A stretch of DNA of 64,000 nt, taken from contig NZ_ATCL01000014.1 of the NCBI RefSeq assembly GCF_000416965.1, positions 372,001 to 436,000 on the forward strand, written 5' to 3'. The position numbers and the translations under genes were made by a program. The notes beneath the pieces are model-generated. The model made no database searches. It had not been told where the DNA came from and saw only the letters and a list, made by a program, of their open reading frames with translations. Origin of the DNA: Exiguobacterium chiriqhucha RW-2 (GTDB taxonomy: Bacteria > Bacillota > Bacilli > Exiguobacteriales > Exiguobacteriaceae). Positions 32,696-41,693 of the stretch are shown here, piece after piece (position 1 is the stretch's first letter; every line of letters starts with the position of its first letter).

Positions 32696-33847
32696 ATGGG
32701 GAAGACGACACCACGGAACTCGAAATGGATGCGGACGTATAACCGCTCGCTCATCCTCCGGCTCATCCGGCTCCATCAGCCGGTGTCCCGGGTCGAGCTC
32801 GCCAAGGCGACGAGTTTGACGAAGCCGACGATCTCGAACATCGTCAACGAACTGAAAGAAGAAGGGCTGATCAACGAGCGCGAACTCGGCGTCTCGAGCG
32901 GGGGACGACGGCCGATCATGCTTGAACTCGCGGCCAGTGACCGTTTTGTCATCGGCATCGACGCGACGCAGCGACGACTGCACGGCGTCGTGACGAACAT
33001 CCATGGGGAGATGTTAGGTGAGGCATGGCATGACGAGCGGTTCGACACGAACGAGGAGTTCATCGAGGCCATCGTGACACTTTACATAGAACTGGCCGGC
33101 AAGGCCGAAGGCGATGTCATCGGGCTCGGGGTGTCCGTCCACGGGATGGTCGAGGCGGGGAATGGGATAGTCCTGTTCGCGCCGCGCTTCCACTTGCATG
33201 ACATCCCACTCAAACAAGAACTCGAACAGCGTCTGAACCAGAACGTCTTCGTCGAGAACGACGTGCGGACGCTCGCCTTGGGCGAACTCTATTTCGGCGA
33301 GGCGATCGGCATCGACGAGTTCTTCTACGTCTACGCCGGGTACGGCATCGGAGGCGCCTACGTCCACGGCGGCGAGCTGATCGACGGGGAGCATCATATC
33401 GCCGGGGAGATCGGCCATATGCGCATCATGCTCGACGGGCCGATCTGCTCGTGCGGCAATCGCGGCTGTCTCGAGGCGGTCGCCGGGGAACGAGCCATCT
33501 TGAACGAGGCTCGGCAGCTGAACCACGAGCTCAATCTGAACGACCTGAGGGACGCCGTCGGAACGAACGCCGACATCCAGCAGCTGTATGAGCGGGCCGG
33601 GGAATATATCGGCATCGCGACGCTCAACATGATCCACCTGCTTAACCCGAACCGAATCCTGCTCGGGGGGCCGCTTTTCAACTACGCGCCGAACGTCGTC
33701 GCCAACATCCAGGAGCGGGTCGCCCAGACGGCGCTGACGATGGATGCCCGCCAGACGGACATCCGTGTCGTCCCGTGGAATGCGAACCATGGCGCGCTCG
33801 GTGCGGCCGCCTTGATCACGAACCAACTGTTCGGCGAAATCCAATGA
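32696..33847 (+). CDS. ROK family transcriptional repressor (XylR/NagC type)
   Basis: The 383-residue protein has an N-terminal winged helix-turn-helix (about residues 15-65, VSRVELAKATSLTKPTISNIVNEL) and a ROK sugar-binding domain with GIDATQRRLHGVV, the ExGH motif in GEIGHMRIM and the zinc motif C-x-C-x4-C (CSCGNRGC). Sugar kinase activity is not expected in this group: the domain senses sugar. It stands just before the galactoside operon, whose promoter carries a 25-bp site of the XylR kind, so it very likely controls galactoside uptake and breakdown. The ATG at 32696 has GGGTGGA upstream; the frame's earlier start is too close to that site. Confidence 0.9.
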   Translation: MGKTTPRNSKWMRTYNRSLILRLIRLHQPVSRVELAKATSLTKPTISNIVNELKEEGLINERELGVSSGGRRPIMLELAASDRFVIGIDATQRRLHGVVTNIHGEMLGEAWHDERFDTNEEFIEAIVTLYIELAGKAEGDVIGLGVSVHGMVEAGNGIVLFAPRFHLHDIPLKQELEQRLNQNVFVENDVRTLALGELYFGEAIGIDEFFYVYAGYGIGGAYVHGGELIDGEHHIAGEIGHMRIMLDGPICSCGNRGCLEAVAGERAILNEARQLNHELNLNDLRDAVGTNADIQQLYERAGEYIGIATLNMIHLLNPNRILLGGPLFNYAPNVVANIQERVAQTALTMDARQTDIRVVPWNANHGALGAAALITNQLFGEIQ

Positions 33848-33849
33848 TT

Positions 33850-33880
33850 CAATCGCTCTCACCTCGAGGGCGATTTTTTT
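33850..33880 (+). terminator. Rho-independent terminator after ROK regulator gene
   Basis: AATCGC and GCGATT, with inner CTC/GAG pairs and one-base bulges, form a stem followed by seven T. Confidence 0.75.
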
Positions 33881-33900
33881 GTGTCGAAAAATAATTTGTA

Positions 33901-33914
33901 TGAAACCGTTTACA
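33901..33914 (+). promoter_or_regulatory. cre box (CcpA site) overlapping the galactoside operon -35
   Basis: TGAAACCGTTTACA matches the cre consensus TGWAANCGNTNWCA at every defined position. It includes the -35 box, so CcpA binding would block polymerase when preferred sugars are present. Confidence 0.8.
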
Positions 33915-33938
33915 AGTCTAAAAAGGATATGCTATAGT
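33909..33938 (+). promoter_or_regulatory. SigA promoter of the galactoside operon
   Basis: TTTACA at 33909-33914 and TATAGT at 33933-33938 are separated by 18 bases. The cre box overlaps the -35 and the XylR-like site follows the -10. Confidence 0.7.
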
Positions 33939-33948
33939 CTGTTTGTAG

Positions 33949-33973
33949 TTAGATAATAAATTTAATTTACTAA
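33949..33973 (+). promoter_or_regulatory. XylR/ROK-type 25-bp operator
   Basis: The site begins TTAG and ends CTAA with 17 AT-only bases between; 9 of 12 position pairs are symmetric. Its length and ends match the XylR operators of bacilli (TTAGTTTG... to ...CTAA). It starts 11 bases after the -10, where a repressor would block initiation. Confidence 0.65.
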
Positions 33974-34015
33974 GTAAGGGGTGACACTCTCAAACGGGAA
34001 AGTGGAGGGGTAGAC

Positions 34016-34462
34016 ATGGACATAGAGACACCATTTCTGAAAGACAAGTTTCACGATATATTCGGTCGCTACGGGGCGACACGGCTGTTCACACGGGACG
34101 GTTCAACGTTTAATGAATTGGAAGCGTTCTCAAAAGCGGACGGTGTCGTCGTCACCCGCTCACGGCGGGACGGCATCTTCCGGCTCTACGACGAGGAGGC
34201 CCGCGACATCCGGCTGTTCCGCGTCTCGGACTTGAACGAGGCCCGCACGAACGACTTCGACGGAGTGTTCGAGATGCTTCTATGGCGGTTGAAGCAACAG
34301 GACGCGCTACCGTTCGGGGCCGATCTATACGTCGTCGGATCGTACATAGACGACCATTGGCAATTTGATTTGGAATTGATCGCATACACACTCACCCGGC
34401 TCGGGGACCAACCGATGCCAGACCACTTGATTCGGGAGCTTTGCCTCAAGCTGGTCGCATAA
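34016..34462 (+). CDS. Unknown protein leading the galactoside operon
   Basis: The 148-residue soluble protein, MDIETPFLKDKFHDIFGRYG..., is not from a family I recognise. It is acidic, with no signal or membrane segment; a segment VVTRSRRDGIFRLYDEEARDI near residue 45 may bind a charged partner, and the end (QFDLELIAYTLTRLGD) looks helical. As the first gene of an operon controlled by a ROK repressor and CcpA, it may be a regulator, chaperone for the transporter or sugar-handling protein. GGAGGGG stands before the ATG. The next gene follows after 19 bases. Confidence 0.6.
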   Translation: MDIETPFLKDKFHDIFGRYGATRLFTRDGSTFNELEAFSKADGVVVTRSRRDGIFRLYDEEARDIRLFRVSDLNEARTNDFDGVFEMLLWRLKQQDALPFGADLYVVGSYIDDHWQFDLELIAYTLTRLGDQPMPDHLIRELCLKLVA

Positions 34463-34481
34463 CATTCAAAGGAGAATGAAC

Positions 34482-35783
34482 ATGAAGAAAACGACAATTG
34501 CACTCGCATCATCGGTACTCGTCTTGTCATCACTGCTCGCTGCTTGCGGCGGCAAGGAAGAGGCGGCCGCGACGACGGAAGACGGCAAGCCGGTCATCAA
34601 CTGGTGGGGCTGGGCGCCACAACCAGAAGTCGGGGAAGCCATGGCCAAGGCGTTCAACGAGTCGCAAGACGACTACGTCGTCAAGTTCAAACGTCTCGAG
34701 GACTATGAACAACAGCTCCAAGTCGCCATGCTTGGCGGTGACGGCCCAGATGTCATCGGGCTTAAAGAACCGATGATCCCGCAATACAAGGACCGTCTCG
34801 TCCCGGCGAAAGACTATATGGACAAAGCGGCCGGCGCGGGCTGGAAAGAGAAGTTGATCGAGCTCGGCGTCGAACAGACGACGGTCGACGGCGAACAGAT
34901 GGCGGTACCGGTCGGATTCACAGGCCAGGCGTACCTCATGTACAACAAGACGATGCTCGACAAATACGGCGTGACACCGCCGAAGACGTATGACGAGACG
35001 ATTGCGGCGATCGACAAGATCAACGCCTCGGGCGACAAGGTCATCCCGATGCAGCTCGGCGCGAAAGACGCCTGGGTCGGCACCGACGTCTTCAACGTCT
35101 TGAGCCATCAGGTCGCACCAGGGTACATCCAAAAAGTACTTGAGGGCGAAGCGAAGTGGACGGACAAAGAGATGGTCGAGACGGCCGAATTGTGGCAACA
35201 ACTGTTCGAAGACAAAGTGTTCCAAGAAGGGGCGCTCGGTCTCGCGACATACATGGACGGCATGAACAACTTCTTCGACAAGAAGGCGGCGATGTGGGTC
35301 ATCGGCTCATGGGAAGCCCACTCAATGACGACGGTCGAGAAACGTGACAAGTGGAACAACTTCGAAGACGAGATCGGTTTCGTCCCGCTCCCGAACCTCG
35401 CGGGCGGCACAGAACAACCGGTCATCGCCTCAATCGACATGGCGCTCGGCGTCAACAAAGAGTCGAAACAACAAGACGGCGCTGCCGCCTTCATCGCCTA
35501 CATGACGCAAGGCGAAGGCCAAGCGCTCTACATGGAGAAGTTCGAGATGGCTCCGGCCGTCAAAGATATCGAAGTCGCGTACGAGGACAAGTTCACGTCT
35601 GACGTGGAACGCGAGTCGTACAAAATCTTGAACGAGACGGTGAAGAACGCCGTCGCGGGCCGCGGCATCCGTGACCCGAAAGTATACGACACGCTCGGCA
35701 AAGAACTTCAAAACATCGCCGGCGGTCAAGACGCGAAGGAAGCGCTCGCGCGCATCCAAGCCATCGCCGATCAAGGTAAATAA
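34482..35783 (+). CDS. Sugar ABC transporter substrate-binding lipoprotein
   Basis: This 433-residue type 1 solute-binding protein has a lipoprotein signal with lipobox LLAAC (Cys22), then the mature domain of the CUT1 sugar group (VKFKRLEDYEQQLQVAMLGGDGPDVIGL, as a guide around residues 68-95). It captures an oligosaccharide outside the membrane for the two permeases encoded next. By context the ligand is probably an alpha- or beta-galactoside such as raffinose, melibiose or galacto-oligosaccharide. AAAGGAG gives the start at 34482. A strong hairpin follows the stop, which may raise the amount of this protein over the permeases. No ATPase gene is in the operon, so a shared MsmK-type ATPase is likely. 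Confidence 0.9.
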   Translation: MKKTTIALASSVLVLSSLLAACGGKEEAAATTEDGKPVINWWGWAPQPEVGEAMAKAFNESQDDYVVKFKRLEDYEQQLQVAMLGGDGPDVIGLKEPMIPQYKDRLVPAKDYMDKAAGAGWKEKLIELGVEQTTVDGEQMAVPVGFTGQAYLMYNKTMLDKYGVTPPKTYDETIAAIDKINASGDKVIPMQLGAKDAWVGTDVFNVLSHQVAPGYIQKVLEGEAKWTDKEMVETAELWQQLFEDKVFQEGALGLATYMDGMNNFFDKKAAMWVIGSWEAHSMTTVEKRDKWNNFEDEIGFVPLPNLAGGTEQPVIASIDMALGVNKESKQQDGAAAFIAYMTQGEGQALYMEKFEMAPAVKDIEVAYEDKFTSDVERESYKILNETVKNAVAGRGIRDPKVYDTLGKELQNIAGGQDAKEALARIQAIADQGK

Positions 35784-35788
35784 TCGAA

Positions 35789-35828
35789 CGAGCGCCAGTA
35801 GCCAGCCTGACTGGCGCTCGATTTTTTG
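35789..35828 (+). terminator. Intercistronic hairpin after the binding-protein gene
   Basis: CGAGCGCCAGT and ACTGGCGCTCG pair perfectly over 11 bp, then ATTTTTTG. It stands inside the operon, between binding protein and permeases, so it probably acts as a partial terminator or mRNA 3'-end protector. Confidence 0.75.
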
Positions 35829-35849
35829 ATAGGAAAGTGAGGGAACCTT

Positions 35850-36803
35850 ATGCAACACGCAACCGAGTTACCGGAAGAACAGCCGAAGCTGTCGGCGGTC
35901 CCGCCGAAACGGCCGGATTCGACGAAGAAGAAAGAACGGCTGAAAAAGAACTTGATCGGCTGGGCGTTCGTCGCCCCGACCGTCCTGTTCGTCATCGCCT
36001 TCATCTATTACGGCATCTTCTATAACGCCTATCACTCGCTGTTCTCGTGGGACGGCATCTCATTCGAGAAGACGTACATCGGCTTTGAGAACTTCGGCCG
36101 CATGTTCAGTGACCCGGAATTTTATAACGCGCTCAAGAACACGGGCATCTTCACCGTCTTGACCGTGACGATTCAAGCCGGTCTCGGGCTCGTCTTGGCG
36201 TACCTGCTCCACACGAAAGGCGTCGGCCGCACGTTCTTCAAGTCGGTGTTCTTCTTCCCGGTCGTGTTGAGCCCGGTCGTCCTCGGTGCCGCGTTCTCGC
36301 AAATCTTCGACTTCCAGTTCGGCTATATTAACGAATTCCTCCGGATGGTCGGTCTCGGTGCATTCGAACAGAACTGGCTCGGCGACCAGGACGTCGCCTT
36401 ATACGCCATCATCTTGATCAACATCTTCCAATGGACGGGTTCGTCGATGATCATGTACTACATGGCGATGCTCGCCATTGAGCGTGAAGTGTTCGAGGCG
36501 GCCAATATCGACGGTGCCGGCTTCTGGCGCACGCTCTGGAGCGTCGTGTTCCCGAACTTGAAAGGGACGACGTTCACGCTGACGATCCTCGGGGTCATCG
36601 GCGGACTGAAGACGTTCGATATCGTCTGGATCTCGACGCAAGGCGGACCGGGTAACTCGACCGAGGTCATCTCGACGTACCTGTTCCGTAAATCGATGTT
36701 GCACCAAGAGGTCGGTTACGCCAGTGCCGTCGCCATCATCTTGCTCATCATCGCGCTCAGCATCACGTACTTCCAGACACGCGTACAGAAGAAAATGGAC
36801 TGA
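35850..36803 (+). CDS. Sugar ABC transporter permease 1 (MalF/UgpA type)
   Basis: The 317-residue inner-membrane protein has about six helices after a charged N-terminus (about residues 1-32, rich in Lys) and the EAA loop EREVFEAANIDGAGFWRTL (residues about 210-228) that contacts the ATPase. It forms the import channel with the next gene. Paralogues in CUT1 systems carry disaccharides and oligosaccharides. GGAAAGTGAGGG lies before the ATG. It belongs to the galactoside operon; the preceding hairpin may reduce its level. No ATPase partner is encoded nearby. Confidence 0.9.
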   Translation: MQHATELPEEQPKLSAVPPKRPDSTKKKERLKKNLIGWAFVAPTVLFVIAFIYYGIFYNAYHSLFSWDGISFEKTYIGFENFGRMFSDPEFYNALKNTGIFTVLTVTIQAGLGLVLAYLLHTKGVGRTFFKSVFFFPVVLSPVVLGAAFSQIFDFQFGYINEFLRMVGLGAFEQNWLGDQDVALYAIILINIFQWTGSSMIMYYMAMLAIEREVFEAANIDGAGFWRTLWSVVFPNLKGTTFTLTILGVIGGLKTFDIVWISTQGGPGNSTEVISTYLFRKSMLHQEVGYASAVAIILLIIALSITYFQTRVQKKMD

Positions 36804-36815
36804 GGAGGGATACCC

Positions 36816-37601
36816 ATGGAAATCCAAACGAAAAAAGGAAGATGGCTCACCAATCTCGGCTTGTCGCTCATGGCGGTCATTTGGTTGTTCCCAATCTTCG
36901 TCATGTTCAAAGAGAGTTTACGGGTCAACGGCTTCAGTAATTATATCGCGACGTTACAGAACCCGAACTTCCCTCAGTTTGTCTTCAACAGTTTCATCGT
37001 CGCGTTCTTTATGATTCTCATCTCGATCTCGTTTCTCGCCTTCGCGGCGTTCGGCTTCTCGAAGCTCGAGTTCGCGGGGAAACGGTTACTCTTCAACCTC
37101 GTCTTGGCCGGGCTCATGTTGCCGGTCGCGTCGCTCATCGTCCCGCTCTTCTTCACGCTGCGCAACCTTGACGGCTTGAACAGCTACTGGGGATTGATCG
37201 GCGCCGAGGTGGCGTTCTTCCTCCCGTTCGGTCTGATGCTCATCAAGAGCTACTTCGACGAGCTGCCGAACGAACTGATGGAAGCGGCCCATATCGACGG
37301 GGCGACCACGTTCCAAATCTTCTATAAGATCATGATGCCGCTCGCCAAGCCGGCGCTCGCGACGGCGACGATTTATGCGTTCCTCAACTCGTGGAACGAG
37401 TACCTGATGGTCCTCACGTTCATGACGGACCCGGCCTATCAGACGGTGACGATGGCTCCGACGTTCTTCACGGAAGCGCTCGGTGGTGATCCAGGTAAAC
37501 TATACGCCTCGCTCGTGTTGATCAGCTTGCCGACGATGGTGTTCTATATCTTCTTCCAACGCTTCTTACAGAAAGGCATGACTTCGGGAGCGGTCAAATA
37601 A
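36816..37601 (+). CDS. Sugar ABC transporter permease 2 (MalG/UgpE type)
   Basis: This 261-residue protein has six helices and the EAA loop PNELMEAAHIDGATTFQIF near residue 150. The N-terminal periplasmic stretch is short (GFSNYIATLQNPNFPQFVFNSF), as in MsmG-like proteins, and the C-terminus ends GMTSGAVK, the usual end of this family. It pairs with permease 1. GAGGAGGGA precedes the ATG, 12 bases after the permease 1 stop. Slightly shorter than the 270-290 usual for the family but complete. Confidence 0.9.
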   Translation: MEIQTKKGRWLTNLGLSLMAVIWLFPIFVMFKESLRVNGFSNYIATLQNPNFPQFVFNSFIVAFFMILISISFLAFAAFGFSKLEFAGKRLLFNLVLAGLMLPVASLIVPLFFTLRNLDGLNSYWGLIGAEVAFFLPFGLMLIKSYFDELPNELMEAAHIDGATTFQIFYKIMMPLAKPALATATIYAFLNSWNEYLMVLTFMTDPAYQTVTMAPTFFTEALGGDPGKLYASLVLISLPTMVFYIFFQRFLQKGMTSGAVK

Positions 37602-37619
37602 TCGATTGAGGTGAATCAA

Positions 37620-39608
37620 ATGTATGTAGGTGTAGATTATTATCCAGAACAGACGGACCGCGCCCTATGGGACGAGGACGTCCGCTTGATGAAAGAGCTT
37701 GGTGTCAACGTGATTCGCATGGCGGAGTTCGCGTGGACGATGATGGAGCCGGCCGACGGCGAGTTCGATTTCTCGTTTTGGGACGAGGTCGTCGATACGT
37801 TCGGCAAGGACTTCGACGTCATCCTAGGCACGCCGACGGCGACGCCACCGGCCTGGTTGATCGAGAAATATCCGGACATCTTGCCGGTGACGGCGGACGG
37901 GGTCCGCATCAGTTTCGGTGCCCGCCGCCACTATACGGTCAACAGCCCGGTATACCGCGAGTATTGCGAGCGCATCACGCGGAAGATGGCGGAGCGTTAT
38001 GGGAAACACCCGGCCGTCATCGGTTGGCAGACCGACAACGAGTACGGCCACGAGAAATCGGACCGCTCGTACGGAGACGTCGACCAAGTCGCGTTCCAAG
38101 CCTGGCTACAAGACCGCTATGAGACGCTCGACGCGTTGAACGCGGCCTGGGGGACCGTCTTCTGGAGCCATACATACTCGGCATGGAGTCAGATTCCGGT
38201 CCCTCGTACCGTGTTCCAAGAGCACAACCCCTCGCTCCTCGTCGACTTCGACCGCTTCTGCTCGGACGCGTACCGTTCGTTCAACAAGCTCCAAGTCGAC
38301 ACGCTCCGGCCGCTTATCCATGACGACGCGTTCATCACACATAACCTTGTCTATAGCGACATGGCGATCAACCAGCAACAGATGGCCCAAGACCTCGATT
38401 ACGTTTCGTTCGACAACTACCCGGTCTGGGGCGGGTTGCCGGAGCCGAACCGTTTCGAGAAGACGGCACATGACCATGACTTATGCCGCTCATCGAAACA
38501 AGGTAAAGGCTTCTGGGTGATGGAGCAGCTCAGTGGTGCGCAAGGCTGGAGCCGGATCGGCTACTTGCCGCGACCGGGCCACATCCGTCTGTGGACGCAT
38601 CAGGCCGTCGCCCGCGGAGCCGAAGCAATCGTCTATTTCCGTTTCCGGGCCGCCCATTTCGGGACCGAGGAGTTCTGCCACGGCATCATCGACCACGACG
38701 GCAAGCCGAAACGGAAGTTCGATGAAGTGCAAGGCGTCATGAAAGAGCTCTCGACGCATGGCGATCTAATCAACGCGGCTGAATATAAGGCCGACGTCGC
38801 CGTCTACTTCGACCAAGAGAACCTATGGGCGTGGACGCATCAGCCGCACTCGGACGCGTTCAACTTCAAGCAAGAGTTCGTCCGCTTCTACGGGGCGGCC
38901 GTCCGCCAAGGCGTCAACACGGACATCGTCTTCCCAGGCGACGCGCTCGACAAGTACAAACTCGTCGTCGTGCCGCTCTATTTCCTCGGAAATGACACGT
39001 TCGATGCGTCACTCATCGACTATATCGAGAACGGGGGCCACGTCATCTTCACATACCGGACGGGCGTCAAAGACCCGATCAACCGCTGTCACTTCGACAC
39101 GCTCCCGGGCAAGTTCGCGAAATACGCCGGCATCGAGATTGACGAGTATGAGAGCTTACAGGCGGTGCAGTCGAACCAAGTCAAACTCGGCGACTATGTG
39201 TCCGAGGCGAACATCTGGTGCGACTTGATCACTCCTAAGGGTGCCGACGTGCTCGCGACGTATGAGCAGGCGTTCTATAAAGGGACGGCCGCCGTCACAC
39301 GCCACACGTACAAGGGCGACGTGACGTATATCGGCTCATCGGTCGACGATGCGATGCTCGATGTGATTTACAACGAGGCGCTCACACGCGCCGGCATCGA
39401 CGCCGACCGTCTCCCGGACGACGTCGAGAAAGTCGACCGCCACGGCGATGGGTACGTCATCCGCTTCTATATGAACCATTCAACGGACGTGACGTCGACG
39501 GTCGACGTGTCAGGCGACTGGCAGACGCTCGACGGGGAAGCAGTATTAAGCAAGCTCGAGCTCAAGCCGCTCGACGTCGTCATCTTGAAGCAGGAGGTGG
39601 AGGCATGA
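37620..39608 (+). CDS. GH42 beta-galactosidase
   Basis: The 662-residue cytoplasmic enzyme has the three-domain GH42 layout: a TIM barrel (about 1-380, starting YVGVDYYPEQ), a trimerisation domain (about 390-580), and a C-terminal beta domain. The acid/base is Glu141 in QTDNEYGH and the nucleophile Glu302 in VMEQLSGAQGW. It hydrolyses beta-galactosides such as galacto-oligosaccharides or pectic galactan fragments; GH42 enzymes often prefer these to lactose. No signal peptide, so it acts on imported sugars. The ATG at 37620 follows GAGGTGA; a GTG three codons upstream is in the same frame. Overlaps the alpha-galactosidase gene by four bases. Confidence 0.92.
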   Translation: MYVGVDYYPEQTDRALWDEDVRLMKELGVNVIRMAEFAWTMMEPADGEFDFSFWDEVVDTFGKDFDVILGTPTATPPAWLIEKYPDILPVTADGVRISFGARRHYTVNSPVYREYCERITRKMAERYGKHPAVIGWQTDNEYGHEKSDRSYGDVDQVAFQAWLQDRYETLDALNAAWGTVFWSHTYSAWSQIPVPRTVFQEHNPSLLVDFDRFCSDAYRSFNKLQVDTLRPLIHDDAFITHNLVYSDMAINQQQMAQDLDYVSFDNYPVWGGLPEPNRFEKTAHDHDLCRSSKQGKGFWVMEQLSGAQGWSRIGYLPRPGHIRLWTHQAVARGAEAIVYFRFRAAHFGTEEFCHGIIDHDGKPKRKFDEVQGVMKELSTHGDLINAAEYKADVAVYFDQENLWAWTHQPHSDAFNFKQEFVRFYGAAVRQGVNTDIVFPGDALDKYKLVVVPLYFLGNDTFDASLIDYIENGGHVIFTYRTGVKDPINRCHFDTLPGKFAKYAGIEIDEYESLQAVQSNQVKLGDYVSEANIWCDLITPKGADVLATYEQAFYKGTAAVTRHTYKGDVTYIGSSVDDAMLDVIYNEALTRAGIDADRLPDDVEKVDRHGDGYVIRFYMNHSTDVTSTVDVSGDWQTLDGEAVLSKLELKPLDVVILKQEVEA

Positions 39609-41671
39609 TTTACCGCATCGAAAACCGCTTCGTGATTGAAGGGACAAACCTCGCCTACGTGTTCGACGTCGACGCCCGCGGACGACTCGTCCATCAATAT
39701 CTCGGTGGCCGGCTCCTTGAGTTGGATTATGCCGAGCTGCCGGACGCACGCATTTTGCATTCGTCATTTGAGACACCAGAAGGCGTCGCCGCGTACGAAT
39801 TCGCCTCGTTCGGTGACCTCGTCTATACGGAACCGACGTTGAAGAGTCATACGGAGCGTGAACGGCTGCATGCCTTCACGTTCCAGGAGGCATGCATCGA
39901 TGGCGACACGCTCGAGATCGACTTGGTCGACTCGATTCAACAGTTGACCGTGACGCTCCACTTCACTGTGTATGCGGCGTATGACATCATCGAACGCAAG
40001 ATGACGCTCAAAGCAGGGGAGACCGTGACGCTCGAGGGCGCACAGTCGTTCAGCCTCGGGTTGACGGAACGGAAGCTTCGCCTCAGTCATTTCTCAGGGG
40101 CGTGGACGAGCGAGTTCCAGCTCCAGCAAGGCGAGTTGCTACCAGGTAAGAAGACGATTGAGAGTCGCCGCGGCTTGACGAGCCACCAAAGCAATCCGTG
40201 GTTCGCGCTCGACCAATCGGCGACGGAAGAAAACGGCGAGGTCATCTACGGCTTCCTCGGTCACTCTGGTAACTGGGCCATCCACTTCGAACGCGATCAG
40301 TTCGGCTTCACGCAAGTGACAGGCGGACTCAACCCGTTCGACTTCGCGAAGAAACTTGAAGCGGGTGAATCGTTCACAACACCGACCGGCTATATCGGTT
40401 ACACGCAACAGGGCTTTGGCGGCATGAGCCGGAACGCGCACGATTTCGAGCGCGACGTCATCATGCCGGAACGGACGCGCGAGACGCTCCGCCCTGTCCT
40501 GTATAACTCATGGGAGGCGACGTATTTCGACGTCAGCGAGGACGGCCAGAAACGGCTCGTCGATGAGGCGGCCGCGATCGGCTGCGAGCTGTTCGTCGTC
40601 GACGACGGCTGGTTCGGCGAACGGAACTCGGATGCGGCTGGTCTCGGGGATTGGCACGTCAACACGACGAAGTTCCCGAACGGGCTCGAGCCGCTCATCC
40701 GTTACGTCGAGGACAAAGGCCTCCAGTTCGGCCTCTGGGTCGAACCGGAGATGGTCAACCCGGATTCTGATTTGTATCGGGCGCATCCCGATTGGGTTTA
40801 CCAGACGGGCGGACGCCCATCGACGACGTCGCGCAATCAGTTCGTGTTGAACTTGGCGCTCCCTGAAGTCGAGGCGCACGTGACCGGTCTGTTGGACGAG
40901 CTGCTGTCGAAGCATGCGATCCGCTATATCAAATGGGACATGAACCGGGCCTTCTCGGAGCCGGACAGCCCACAGTTGCGCGACGCGAAAGAGCTGTGGC
41001 TCCGCCATACGGAAGCCGTCTATCGCATCCTCGACACGCTCCGGGCGAAACACCCGGACGTCGCCTTCGAGTCATGTGCCGGCGGTGGGGGACGGATCGA
41101 CCTCGGTGTGCTCACCCGTGTCGAACAAGTGTGGACGAGCGACAATACCGACGCGCTCGACCGGCTCGAGATTCAGGAAGGCTTCTCGTACGCCTATAAC
41201 GCCAAGATGATGAGCTGCTGGGTGACGGACGCACCGAACTGGTTGAACGGCCGCTCGCTCCCGCTCAGTTATCGGTTCGTCAGCGCGATGCAAGGCACGC
41301 TCGGCATCGGCGGCAACCTGCTCGAATGGAGCAAGGACGAGCTTGTTGAGGCGGCACAATGGATTAAGACATACAAGTCGATCCGCCCGCTCGTTCAGCA
41401 CGGTACGAGCTATCGCCTCGCCTCGCTCAAGACGGACGGGGTACATGCGATGGGCTATACGGACGGTGAGGATTATGTCGTCCTCGTCAACGCCGACCGT
41501 CGTCATTACGGCAAGAACCGATTGCGCGTCAAACTCGCCGGGCTCGACCCGGAGCGCGTCTACGTTTACGACGACCGACGCGTGAGCGGACGCTATTTGA
41601 TGGAACAAGGCCTCACACTCACACAACAACAGGACTATGACGCGTATTGCCTGGTCATCCGCCCGGCATGA
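39605..41671 (+). CDS. GH36 alpha-galactosidase
   Basis: The 688-residue enzyme releases galactose from raffinose, melibiose and related alpha-galactosides. The barrel carries DDGWFGERNSD near 336, the nucleophile Asp445 in KWDMNR, ESCAGGGGRID near 490 and the acid/base Asp513 in SDNTDALDRLEIQEG. An N-terminal beta-supersandwich (1-310) and a C-terminal beta domain are in place; it is a little shorter than the 720-740 residues of many family members. It is cytoplasmic, with no signal peptide. Start and previous stop overlap in ATGA, so it is translationally coupled to the GH42 gene. Confidence 0.93.
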   Translation: MIYRIENRFVIEGTNLAYVFDVDARGRLVHQYLGGRLLELDYAELPDARILHSSFETPEGVAAYEFASFGDLVYTEPTLKSHTERERLHAFTFQEACIDGDTLEIDLVDSIQQLTVTLHFTVYAAYDIIERKMTLKAGETVTLEGAQSFSLGLTERKLRLSHFSGAWTSEFQLQQGELLPGKKTIESRRGLTSHQSNPWFALDQSATEENGEVIYGFLGHSGNWAIHFERDQFGFTQVTGGLNPFDFAKKLEAGESFTTPTGYIGYTQQGFGGMSRNAHDFERDVIMPERTRETLRPVLYNSWEATYFDVSEDGQKRLVDEAAAIGCELFVVDDGWFGERNSDAAGLGDWHVNTTKFPNGLEPLIRYVEDKGLQFGLWVEPEMVNPDSDLYRAHPDWVYQTGGRPSTTSRNQFVLNLALPEVEAHVTGLLDELLSKHAIRYIKWDMNRAFSEPDSPQLRDAKELWLRHTEAVYRILDTLRAKHPDVAFESCAGGGGRIDLGVLTRVEQVWTSDNTDALDRLEIQEGFSYAYNAKMMSCWVTDAPNWLNGRSLPLSYRFVSAMQGTLGIGGNLLEWSKDELVEAAQWIKTYKSIRPLVQHGTSYRLASLKTDGVHAMGYTDGEDYVVLVNADRRHYGKNRLRVKLAGLDPERVYVYDDRRVSGRYLMEQGLTLTQQQDYDAYCLVIRPA

Positions 41672-41693
41672 GCAAAGAAAGGGATGGAGTCGT

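Noticed and set aside
33014-33862. Minus-strand open frame of 282 codons within the ROK regulator gene
   Set aside because: It is antisense to a clearly recognised regulator and lacks a ribosome site.
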